Assembly: GCA_934292955.1 (NCBI GenBank)
Contig: CAKQXZ010000092.1
Coordinates: forward strand, 1 to 7,691
Direction of reading: 5' to 3'
Origin: an uncultured Clostridia bacterium
Lineage (GTDB): Bacteria > Bacillota_A > Clostridia > Christensenellales > Borkfalkiaceae
DNA length: 7,691 nt
Shown here: positions 1-5,723 of the stretch, in pieces
Layout of the letters: the number at the start of each line of letters is the position of its first letter
Numbering within the stretch: the stretch's first letter is position 1
Notes under the pieces: model-generated
What the model was told of the DNA's origin: nothing
The model's input: only the letters and a program-made list of their open reading frames with translations
The model's database searches: none
Translations under genes and position numbers: made by a program

Positions 1-63
1 CGATTCCGCGCCCGTTTCCCGATTCGATTTTATTTTACCCGATGACGGTATCTGATGACGAAA
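1..63. other. Region after the lipoprotein gene
   Basis: The 63 bases after the TGA contain two copies of GATGACG but no clear stem with a T-tract for the minus strand. No terminator or gene is supported; the terminator may lie beyond the edge. Confidence 0.4.
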
Positions 64-3000
64 TCAATAATCGATAACCAGATATCCGTCTACAATCGTT
101 CCTTTTATCAAAAACGTTTCGTTTTCATACACGGTTATAACGCCGTCTTTTTCGATCCAAACATATGCAAATACTAAGTGTTCCGCCGTCACGGCTCCGC
201 TATCATCCGTTTGAACCATATACAGATAAAACGTTCCGTTGTCGTTAAGAGTGCCTCGAATATATTCGTTTTCGCCGTTCTCTTCGTAATACCGATATAC
301 CACGTTTCCTTCAGGGACGATTTCAAGCGCGTTGCCATCCTTAATAGTATACTTCACGTTAAGAACGTAAACGTGTTTACCGTCGGCGGAAAATGTTACT
401 CTCACGGTTTGTTCGTATCTGCCGTCTTTGTCGTAAATATCCGCCAGAGAGAATCCGTTTTTGGTGTACACTTTGACGGAGCATAAACCCTCTGCGTTGA
501 ACATCGAATACACTTCGGGATTGGCTTCCAGCATTTCCGCCTTAAATATTGCGGCGGAATTATCCGTAATCGTAAAGAATATCGGACTTGCATAACCGTA
601 GAACGTAAGCAGATAAACGCCCAAATCTTCGTTGATAAGATCGTACATTCCCCAAGAATATTTATAGTAGGCGATTCCGTTTTCGTATAGTTCGAGCGTA
701 TCGCTTCCTATCCGGTAAGTTGTTTTCGTTACTCCTTCCGTCTGCGGAACAAGTTCGATATAGAGCGTATCGACGATCCCTTTGTAGGCGGCTTTTAAGG
801 ATACGTAACCCGGTTTTGAAAAATCAACGTTATCGTTCGGCGCAAGAACCAAATCTTCGAAATAGAAGTATCCTACGTTTCTGACGTAACCGCAAACGGT
901 CCTATTCAGAGAGAATTTTGTTCCCGCAAGCCGAGAAAGCACTTCCTCTTTCGTTCCTACGGCAACGCCCGAAAGGGAATCATACGGCGAGAACGAGTAT
1001 TCGATATCGCTTTCGGTATAAATCAGCAGCGTGATATAGTTGTTTTGCGCTTTGCCGTATTTAATCGCAACGGAGTACGACGTATTGTTTGTTGCATTGT
1101 CGAAATCGAACGGCGACAAAGTTTCGTTCCCTTCGCTGTCTGTACCTCTTACAAAGAATAATCCTTTCGAAAGCGGCAGGCAGTAATATCCGTCGTTCGT
1201 CGTCAGTTTTACGAAGTAGTTGCTTAAATCTCCGTCCTTAACGTAAACGGTAGAGGTAGAGCCGTAGGTCAAATTTTCTTTTTCGTAAATATGTATCTCG
1301 TTCGCCGTCAGGGCTTCCGTCGTTCTCGGCGCGACGAAAATAACCGCCGTCTTGCCGTAATAAGTAATCGTTAAGTCAAATCTTCCGCCGCCGGATACGG
1401 CTTCGTTTGCGGCAATCGGATCGTAAGAAATCATATCTTCGGTTACTTTTACGTAATCGGTTTTCCCGTTCTTTCTATTGACGGCGATATATAGATAATC
1501 TAAGTCCGCAACGATACCGCCGTCTTTAATATCCCAAACAAGATCTTCATAGAATATCGGCGAAATGCTGTCGATTCTCGTATCGTTCGGATCTCTTACG
1601 GTAATCTGTCCTCGGCACGATTTGCCGCCGTAAAAAACGGTTATGTCATACGTTCCGACAACGGTATTATCGAAAACTCCTTCTATCATATCGGGCGTAA
1701 GTTCAACGATTTCGGAATTCGCACCGAGACGACTTACCCAAATACGCGGCGTTTCTCCGATATCGATTGTGCTTTGGTAGATATAGATATAAGTTATCTC
1801 GTACGGATCGCGCACGTTTACGCTGATTTGTTTAGTCACCCCTTCCACGCTTATCGTAAAGGTTTGTCTGCCCAAAACCGACGGATCGAATGTTCCGCCG
1901 GCAATCATTTCCGGCGTAAGTTTCCGTTGTTGTTTCGAACCGTCGGAATAAACGACTTCTACAGACGGGAACTGCCCTATCAGCGTATAGCCGTAAACAT
2001 TGTCATAGTAGATGTCGACAGGCGTTGCCGAATTGACGAGGGTAACCGCAACGTCGTATTCTTTTCCGCCAATACCGTATCTGACGATAAACGTTTTCGT
2101 ATCCGTTCCGCTTGCGGTAAAATCGAAGTCGGGATCGAATCCGCCGTCGTCCGTGATCGTTCCGTAAGCTCGAATCGTTTTGCCCATTTCACGCGTATAG
2201 TTGCAATCGTACACCGTCGTAATATCGCCGATAGCAGACAAATAACCTTGCTGGTACGCTTTTTGTTCGGTCGTCACTCCGTAAATTACGAACGGACGGA
2301 AAGTGATATCTACCGTCCCCGTAAAGTTTTCAAACGTTACATTAAACGTTATTGCGGTAGGCGTAAAATCTTCGGCAAAAGACGTTATCGTTTGGACGAA
2401 TCTCAGCCTTTCCTCTTCGCTCATAACGTCCGAAGCACACAAAACGCTTTCGCTGCCGCCACGATAATTTATTCTGAAAAGCCTGTCGTCTTCCGTGTGA
2501 TAACCGACGTAAAAGTCGGATGTCGTTTCAACGCCGTTTACTACCATATAGGGTTCGGGTTCGGCTTCGTATCCGCAAACGCCGCAAGTCGCCTTTTTGA
2601 AGTGCGCGCCGTTTTGCGTATGGAACGAGTAAGTATATTCGTGGCTCTCGTAAGCGACGCGGTCGCAATCGCGACAAACCCGTTTATGCTGTCTGTCTCC
2701 GTCGGGCGAAACCACGTCGTCGTGACGGTCGGCAGGGCGGAATATATCGTCGTGAGCAAGCTCGCTTCCGTCTTCGCCGAAATACTTATAACAGGTTTCG
2801 CACTGACGGTAAGCAACGAGAATATCGCTTTCGCCGCACTTTCCTTGCTTTGCGGGGGTAAGCGTTCCCAAGTCGTGACGTACGGGAATGGTTAAATCGT
2901 CGATTTCTTGATAATCTTTATCAAATTTCTTGTTGCAATGCGAACAGACGTAATGACCTTTTGTTCCCGTTGCGGAGCAGGTCGAAGCGACTTCGTCGTT

Positions 3001-4008
3001 CCATTCGCCGAAAACGTGAACGAGTTTCGGAATTACTATGGTGTCCACCTGATTGCCGTCTTCGCCGAAATATTGCAAGCACTTTTTGCATTGATAGTGA
3101 TTGATTATTCCGTCTTCCGTTTCAGTCGCGGGTTTGCCCGTTACCAGACCGCCCACCTCATGACCTGTGTTCGGAATGGAAAAAGACGGATTTTCGACGT
3201 ATTCTTCGTTCGCGTCAAAGTACAGCGTACAGTTACGGCAGTAACAATATTCTTCACGCCCGCTCGCTTCGCAGGTCGGCTCGATTCTCTCGTACCGTAT
3301 GAACGAATGTCCGAACGGCGCGGAAATCAAATCTTCCGCCGTAAGCGTTACGGCAGGATTAAACTCAAAATACGGCGCGGAACATTTACCGCATATATTA
3401 TGCGCCTTAACACCCGTTTCTGTACAGGTCGGGAACTGCTCGGCGTTAGAACTGCCGTAAATATGCCCCGTTTTTTCTATGACGATCGTTTCGAGAAGTT
3501 GATGGTTTTCGTCGGTATATCTGCCGCAACCGACGCATTCGAAGTGAGCGACCGTTCCGTCCGTCGTACAGGTCGGCTCTACCTTTGCGATAATCTCTTC
3601 CGTAGTATTGCGATGCCCCGAAGGCGGAATCAGCACTTCGGCTATTTCAACGCCGTTTTCGTTGTAATCTTTGTCGCAGGTTCTGCAATGATAATGACCT
3701 TTTATACCTGTCTCGGTACAGGTCGCTGCAATTTCTTTTATCCACTCGCCGTAGGAGTGTCCTTTCGCCGCAATCGTCAGCGCGGCGGAATCGGTTATCT
3801 CTATGCCGAATAAATCGAAGTCTTTGTTACATACCGAGCACCGATTGTACGCTTGCTTTCCGCTTTTGTACAGGTTGCGGAAATTTCGGGCATCAGGGTA
3901 AACGAATGACTTGCAGGAACGGTGATTTTGATTTCTTTTCCGTCGGCATCGAAATGCTTTTCGCAACGCGAGCAGGTTTTGTGCGCCCTTACTCCGTTTG
4001 TCGTACAC
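64..4008 (-). CDS. Cys-rich repeat / Ig-like surface protein, C-terminal part (frame broken)
   Basis: This open frame holds the rest of the lipoprotein. Its nominal start is a GTG at 4008 with no ribosome binding site, and its first 48 residues are an out-of-frame reading of repeats 8-9. Genuine sequence begins near 3864 with S-G-K-Q-A-Y-N-R-C-S-V-C, exactly completing repeat 9 of the upstream frame. After that the first in-frame ATG is only at 2545-2547, which argues against independent initiation. Joined to the upstream frame it makes about 1683 residues. In open-frame numbering, repeats run to about residue 486, then a beta-rich linker (487-660), Ig-like modules (about 663-733, 738-807, 811-895 and probably two more to about 1090), and a Tyr-rich, beta-rich C-terminus with YENG and YENE motifs. 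It ends in TGA at 64-66. There is no LPXTG motif or C-terminal membrane segment, which fits anchoring by the N-terminal lipid. The Ig-like assignment rests on the sequence pattern; the binding target is unknown. Confidence 0.82.
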   Translation of the reverse strand: MYDKRSKGAQNLLALRKAFRCRRKRNQNHRSCKSFVYPDARNFRNLYKSGKQAYNRCSVCNKDFDLFGIEITDSAALTIAAKGHSYGEWIKEIAATCTETGIKGHYHCRTCDKDYNENGVEIAEVLIPPSGHRNTTEEIIAKVEPTCTTDGTVAHFECVGCGRYTDENHQLLETIVIEKTGHIYGSSNAEQFPTCTETGVKAHNICGKCSAPYFEFNPAVTLTAEDLISAPFGHSFIRYERIEPTCEASGREEYCYCRNCTLYFDANEEYVENPSFSIPNTGHEVGGLVTGKPATETEDGIINHYQCKKCLQYFGEDGNQVDTIVIPKLVHVFGEWNDEVASTCSATGTKGHYVCSHCNKKFDKDYQEIDDLTIPVRHDLGTLTPAKQGKCGESDILVAYRQCETCYKYFGEDGSELAHDDIFRPADRHDDVVSPDGDRQHKRVCRDCDRVAYESHEYTYSFHTQNGAHFKKATCGVCGYEAEPEPYMVVNGVETTSDFYVGYHTEDDRLFRINYRGGSESVLCASDVMSEEERLRFVQTITSFAEDFTPTAITFNVTFENFTGTVDITFRPFVIYGVTTEQKAYQQGYLSAIGDITTVYDCNYTREMGKTIRAYGTITDDGGFDPDFDFTASGTDTKTFIVRYGIGGKEYDVAVTLVNSATPVDIYYDNVYGYTLIGQFPSVEVVYSDGSKQQRKLTPEMIAGGTFDPSVLGRQTFTISVEGVTKQISVNVRDPYEITYIYIYQSTIDIGETPRIWVSRLGANSEIVELTPDMIEGVFDNTVVGTYDITVFYGGKSCRGQITVRDPNDTRIDSISPIFYEDLVWDIKDGGIVADLDYLYIAVNRKNGKTDYVKVTEDMISYDPIAANEAVSGGGRFDLTITYYGKTAVIFVAPRTTEALTANEIHIYEKENLTYGSTSTVYVKDGDLSNYFVKLTTNDGYYCLPLSKGLFFVRGTDSEGNETLSPFDFDNATNNTSYSVAIKYGKAQNNYITLLIYTESDIEYSFSPYDSLSGVAVGTKEEVLSRLAGTKFSLNRTVCGYVRNVGYFYFEDLVLAPNDNVDFSKPGYVSLKAAYKGIVDTLYIELVPQTEGVTKTTYRIGSDTLELYENGIAYYKYSWGMYDLINEDLGVYLLTFYGYASPIFFTITDNSAAIFKAEMLEANPEVYSMFNAEGLCSVKVYTKNGFSLADIYDKDGRYEQTVRVTFSADGKHVYVLNVKYTIKDGNALEIVPEGNVVYRYYEENGENEYIRGTLNDNGTFYLYMVQTDDSGAVTAEHLVFAYVWIEKDGVITVYENETFLIKGTIVDGYLVIDY
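1324..2022 (-). other. Tandem bacterial Ig-like domains in the lipoprotein
   Basis: This part encodes at least three consecutive beta-sandwich modules of about 70-85 residues. Each has an opening strand, then a K/E-x-L/V-T-P/E-x-M-I segment (LTPEMI, LTPDMI, VTEDMI), a G-x-Y/F-D-I/L-T-I-type strand, Y-G-G-K or Y-Y-G-K, and a closing I-x-V/F-x-V-R/P strand. The pattern resembles group-3 bacterial Ig-like domains, usual in extracellular adhesins and cell-surface enzymes, where they act as stalks or binding modules. The next 190 or so residues towards the C-terminus have similar beta character (AIKYGKAQNNYITLLIY, then LKAAYKGIVDTLYIELV), so two more divergent copies are likely. Confidence 0.65.
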
Positions 4009-5015
4009 GTTGCGGGGCTTTCATCGATCCACTCGCCGTAGGTATGCCCGAGCGCTTTCAGAACGAAACCTTCGATTTCGTTCATATCTTCGTCCAGAAA
4101 GGTAAAACAACGACCGCAAAAGTAAAAATCTATATTCCCGTCTTCCGTACAAGTCGGTTCGACGCGCCCGTAATGCTCGAAAGTATGCGCGGCGGGGATT
4201 TTCAAATCCGCTATAACGTTGTAATTCTCGTCAAATTTCAGTTCACAATCGCCGCAGGCATAATGCCCTTTTGTACCGTCGACCGTACAGGTTACGGGAA
4301 CTTCGTCAACCCATTCGCTATATGAGTGTCCCGTAGCCGGTATAACCAAAGAATCGAGAACGTTGTTTTCTGCGTCAAATTTCAATTCGCAATTTTTGCA
4401 GCCCTTATGCGCTTTTACGCCGTTCTGGGTTGCCGTCGGCGCGACTTCCTGTAGAAAAGCCGTATAAGTATGTCCCGTCGCGGGAATAACCGTGTCCGTA
4501 ACGATTTTCCCGTCGGCATCAAAAAGTTGACGACAATGCGAGCAGCGGTACGTTTCTTTAATGCCGTTTTCGGTACAGGTCGCATTTTGACCGGGAACGG
4601 CATAAAGCGAGTGTTTTTTCGGAATAACCGTGTCGGCTATTTCTCTGTCTTCATTGTCATAATATTTATTACATACCGAGCACTCATAGTGTCCTTTAAC
4701 GCCGTCTGCCGTACAAGTGGCGGTAACTTCGGCGTTCCATTCGCCGTATGTGTGGTCGGTTTTGGCAATCGTCAAAGCGGACAATTCATTTTTTTCACTG
4801 TCAAAGTTTTTATGACAAGCCGAACACTCGTAGTGACCTTTTGTTCCTTCCGTTTCGCATGTTGCAAAAACCTCCGGCAAAAACGCTCCGTAATTATGTC
4901 CCGTTGACTTAATTGCCTCTTGTTCGGTTTCTTTGCAACCGTTGCAGGCGCGGGTTTTCAAGCCGTCCGTTTCGCAATCGGCTTCACGAACAATCGTCCA
5001 TTCACCGTATTCGTG
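2551..5015 (-). repeat. Tandem array of Cys/His-rich ~47-residue protein repeats
   Basis: Sixteen full units and two degenerate ones at the C-terminal end follow one another without linkers, at spacings of 46-52 residues (first unit 39, last two irregular). The core is C-x10-C-x2-C, preceded by H-x-Y-G-E-W and followed by an F-D/E-D-G turn, a hydrophobic I/V-I-P strand and the His that begins the next unit. Three Cys and a His per unit suggest a small metal-binding or disulphide-stabilised fold; that is inference. The first Cys is Thr in unit 5 (P-T-A-T) and in unit 14 (P-A-T-E-T). Units differ at most positions and are not recent exact copies. Subtypes with KGHY (units 2, 3, 6, 10, 15), KAH/RAH (5, 8, 12) and aromatic FYFC or YCYC (7, 13) are interspersed. 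Confidence 0.88.
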
Positions 5016-5114
5016 AACGTGCTTTTTGGTGCAGCCATTGCAACCTGCAAAAACACAAGCGGCAAAAAGACAAAAAACGATAACGGGGACATTTTTTAAT
5101 ATTTTTCTTTTCAT
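3801..5114 (-). CDS. Cys-rich repeat lipoprotein, N-terminal part (frame broken)
   Basis: This is the 5' part of a giant surface lipoprotein gene, 437 codons before a premature TAG. The ATG at 5112-5114 is supported by AGGAGG six bases upstream. Residues 1-25 form a lipoprotein signal peptide: basic MKRKILK, a hydrophobic core, then lipobox V-F-A-G-C with Cys25 as the expected lipidated residue, so the mature protein should sit on the outer face of the membrane. From His34 come repeats of about 47 residues of the form H-x-Y-G-E-W...A-T-C-T-x2-G-x-K-G-H-Y-x-C-x2-C...F-D...I-P-x-x-G-H. Units start at residues 34, 73, 121, 168, 215, 263, 310, 357 and 403. The last unit reads correctly up to Lys417, then leaves the pattern for 20 unrelated residues and stops. 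The repeat continues in the -1 frame, so this is a fragment of a longer gene. Function is unknown; adhesion or metal/ligand binding is a guess. Confidence 0.88.
   Translation of the reverse strand: MKRKILKNVPVIVFCLFAACVFAGCNGCTKKHVHEYGEWTIVREADCETDGLKTRACNGCKETEQEAIKSTGHNYGAFLPEVFATCETEGTKGHYECSACHKNFDSEKNELSALTIAKTDHTYGEWNAEVTATCTADGVKGHYECSVCNKYYDNEDREIADTVIPKKHSLYAVPGQNATCTENGIKETYRCSHCRQLFDADGKIVTDTVIPATGHTYTAFLQEVAPTATQNGVKAHKGCKNCELKFDAENNVLDSLVIPATGHSYSEWVDEVPVTCTVDGTKGHYACGDCELKFDENYNVIADLKIPAAHTFEHYGRVEPTCTEDGNIDFYFCGRCFTFLDEDMNEIEGFVLKALGHTYGEWIDESPATCTTNGVRAHKTCSRCEKHFDADGKEIKITVPASHSFTLMPEISATCTKAESKRTIGARYVTKTSIYSA
3864..3867 (-). other. One-base frameshift inside repeat 9
   Basis: On the coding strand the bases read TGT ACA AAA GCG. 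The upstream frame gives C-T-K-A-E-S-K-R and diverges from the repeat pattern. Re-reading the last A (TGT ACA AAA AGC GGA AAG) gives C-T-K-S-G-K-Q-A-Y-N-R-C-S-V-C and restores the C-x10-C-x2-C spacing exactly. One A is therefore missing from an expected run of five, or a -1 slip on A-AAA would be needed. A sequencing or assembly error, a real mutation, slipped-strand variation and recoding are all possible. The heptamer is not a classic X-XXY-YYZ slippery site, so error or mutation is most likely. Confidence 0.85.
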
Positions 5115-5120
5115 ACTCTG

Positions 5121-5126
5121 CCTCCT
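5121..5126 (-). promoter_or_regulatory. Ribosome binding site of the lipoprotein
   Basis: A perfect AGGAGG on the coding strand lies six bases before the ATG at 5114. It decides the start of the lipoprotein and places the signal peptide at the very N-terminus. Confidence 0.85.
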
Positions 5127-5171
5127 AAAAGTTGTTTATCAGTTAAAATCTACCGTGACTTTGTAATTTCT

Positions 5172-5198
5172 TTACTTTACGCTTTCGTCATAAAGTAA
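5172..5198 (-). repeat. Perfect 8-bp inverted repeat in the leader
   Basis: TTACTTTA and TAAAGTAA are separated by 11 bases. The repeat lies between the leader terminator and the lipoprotein ribosome binding site, and its first bases overlap the end of the terminator U-tract. It could be a second leader hairpin or an operator. The loop carries AAAGCG, complementary to CGCTTT of the terminator 3' arm and U-tract, so an alternative pairing is conceivable. Function is not known. Confidence 0.5.
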
Positions 5199-5235
5199 TA
5201 AAAAAGCGCATGGGAAAAGTTATTTCTCTGCGCTT
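5197..5235 (-). terminator. Intrinsic terminator within the lipoprotein leader
   Basis: On the minus strand a perfect 7-bp stem AAGCGCA/TGCGCTT (5229-5235 with 5204-5210) is followed directly by a T-rich tract (TTTTTTATT, reading from 5205). Inside the 18-base loop GAGAAA can pair further with TTTCCC, with one mismatch. The element lies about 125 bases after the predicted transcription start and about 80 bases before the lipoprotein ATG, so read-through is needed for expression. The 5' arm lies inside the last codons of the leader ORF, an attenuator-like arrangement. Confidence 0.65.
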
Positions 5236-5255
5236 GCAGTCTTATTGTGTTTCAT
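5220..5255 (-). CDS. Putative 11-codon leader peptide ORF
   Basis: A small ORF encodes MKHNKTASAEK. It starts at the ATG at 5253-5255 and ends at a TAA inside the terminator loop. Upstream is GGGAGG (5265-5270), nine bases from the ATG, a ribosome binding site about as good as that of the lipoprotein. That site can also fold into a short hairpin with CTCTC just before it (5266-5278, loop GAC). The codons show no run of one amino acid, so classical amino-acid attenuation is not suggested. A ribosome reaching the last codons would cover the 5' arm of the terminator. It may be a regulatory leader ORF or a coincidence; no homologue is recognised. Confidence 0.4.
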   Translation of the reverse strand: MKHNKTASAEK

Positions 5256-5336
5256 AGGCGGTTACCTCCCGTCGAGAGTTTTTGGTTTTTACAATTTGTT
5301 GTTTTTTATTCTGCCTTTTTATCTTTTTTGATGTTT

Positions 5337-5358
5337 CGGTATCTTTATACTGATACCG
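5337..5358 (-). promoter_or_regulatory. Perfect 7-bp dyad at the predicted mRNA 5' end
   Basis: CGGTATC and GATACCG are separated by eight bases. With the start predicted near 5360, the transcript would begin AA and then this stem-loop. Such a dyad may be an operator for a dimeric repressor placed over the start site, or a 5'-terminal hairpin that stabilises the mRNA. The sequence does not decide between these. Confidence 0.5.
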
Positions 5359-5366
5359 TTAAGTGC

Positions 5367-5395
5367 ATTATAACACAAAAATTTTTATTTTTCAA
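5367..5395 (-). promoter_or_regulatory. Sigma-A promoter of the lipoprotein gene
   Basis: On the minus strand TTGAAA (5390-5395) and a consensus TATAAT (5367-5372) are spaced by exactly 17 bases. A TG one base before the -10 makes it an extended -10, and the spacer is AT-rich. The expected start is A at about 5360, giving a leader of about 245 bases. The lipoprotein is therefore probably transcribed separately from the two-component genes, although read-through from them is possible. Confidence 0.8.
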
Positions 5396-5408
5396 GCTTT
5401 AACGGCAA

Positions 5409-5430
5409 ATACTTACGTAATACTTACATA
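5409..5430 (-). promoter_or_regulatory. Abutting 11-bp direct repeats, possible response-regulator box
   Basis: TATGTAAGTAT (5420-5430) is followed with no gap by TACGTAAGTAT (5409-5419), a 10 of 11 match in the same orientation, ending 13 bases before the -35. OmpR/PhoB-type regulators typically bind as head-to-tail dimers to direct repeats with an 11-bp period just upstream of the promoter. A regulator of that family is encoded about 1.5 kb upstream, so it is the obvious candidate. The repeat is seen directly; the binding protein is inferred. Confidence 0.55.
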
Positions 5431-5723
5431 TCGTACGAATATAATCGGACGGTGATTTTTTCCTTTTACCCCGAAAAATCCGTGATCGCGCTTACACGCG
5501 CGATTTTTCTCGTGCGGGCTCAGGCTTTGAGTTTTTCGTCGTATATAAAGTGCCGGAACAATTAAGGAACACGCCTTTATCTTTATTTACGGCCCCTTTT
5601 CAGTAATTTTCCGCATGTACTTCGAAATAACTTTACGGATGATCTCACGTCGGGCAAACCTATTGCCGCAACTTGCGAAAAGAAAAACGCACAGTTATAT
5701 AAATGTTATAGTAATGGCTCTTT
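5431..5723. other. Gene-free stretch after the kinase gene
   Basis: Apart from the hairpin at 5473-5509, I find no convincing gene or RNA between the kinase stop and the lipoprotein regulatory region. The frames are broken by many stops. There is a short 5-bp hairpin (5653-5667, GGCAA/TTGCC) and a sixfold GGAACA direct match spaced 11 bases apart near 5555-5575, either of which could be chance. A decayed gene or an unrecognised small RNA cannot be excluded. Confidence 0.4.
5473..5509. terminator. GC-rich hairpin, possible terminator
   Basis: A perfect 7-bp inverted repeat ATCGCGC/GCGCGAT (5485-5491 with 5498-5504, loop of six) can alternatively form or join an outer stem GAAAAATC/GATTTTTC (5473-5480 with 5502-5509). 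On the plus strand the stem runs straight into T5, a good terminator shape, but no plus-strand gene is seen. On the minus strand the T5 comes seven bases after the inner stem, so it could end transcripts of the two-component genes less efficiently. Orientation is uncertain. Confidence 0.5.

Noticed and set aside
1774..2895. Plus-strand open frame of 373 codons, and another at 2908-3813
   Set aside because: Both are antisense to the lipoprotein, have no ribosome binding site or recognisable domain, and arise from the codon bias of the real gene; the minus-strand frame carries clear repeats.
3862..3870. Programmed -1 frameshifting at the A4 run
   Set aside because: Slippage on A-AAA is possible for one tRNA, but there is no X-XXY-YYZ heptamer and I saw no obvious downstream stimulatory hairpin; a missing base is simpler.
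2551..5015. CRISPR array or DNA-level tandem repeat
   Set aside because: The periodicity of about 140-150 bases is at protein level only; the DNA units are divergent and in frame within a coding region.
5640..5690. GGGCAAACC on the plus strand, reminiscent of the cyclic-di-GMP-I riboswitch core
   Set aside because: The second conserved block and the tetraloop-receptor elements are absent, and no plus-strand gene follows.
5673..5701. Plus-strand promoter-like TTGCGA-N17-TATATA
   Set aside because: It points into the 3' end of the kinase gene with no plus-strand gene beyond it; in an AT-rich stretch such a match is easily chance.
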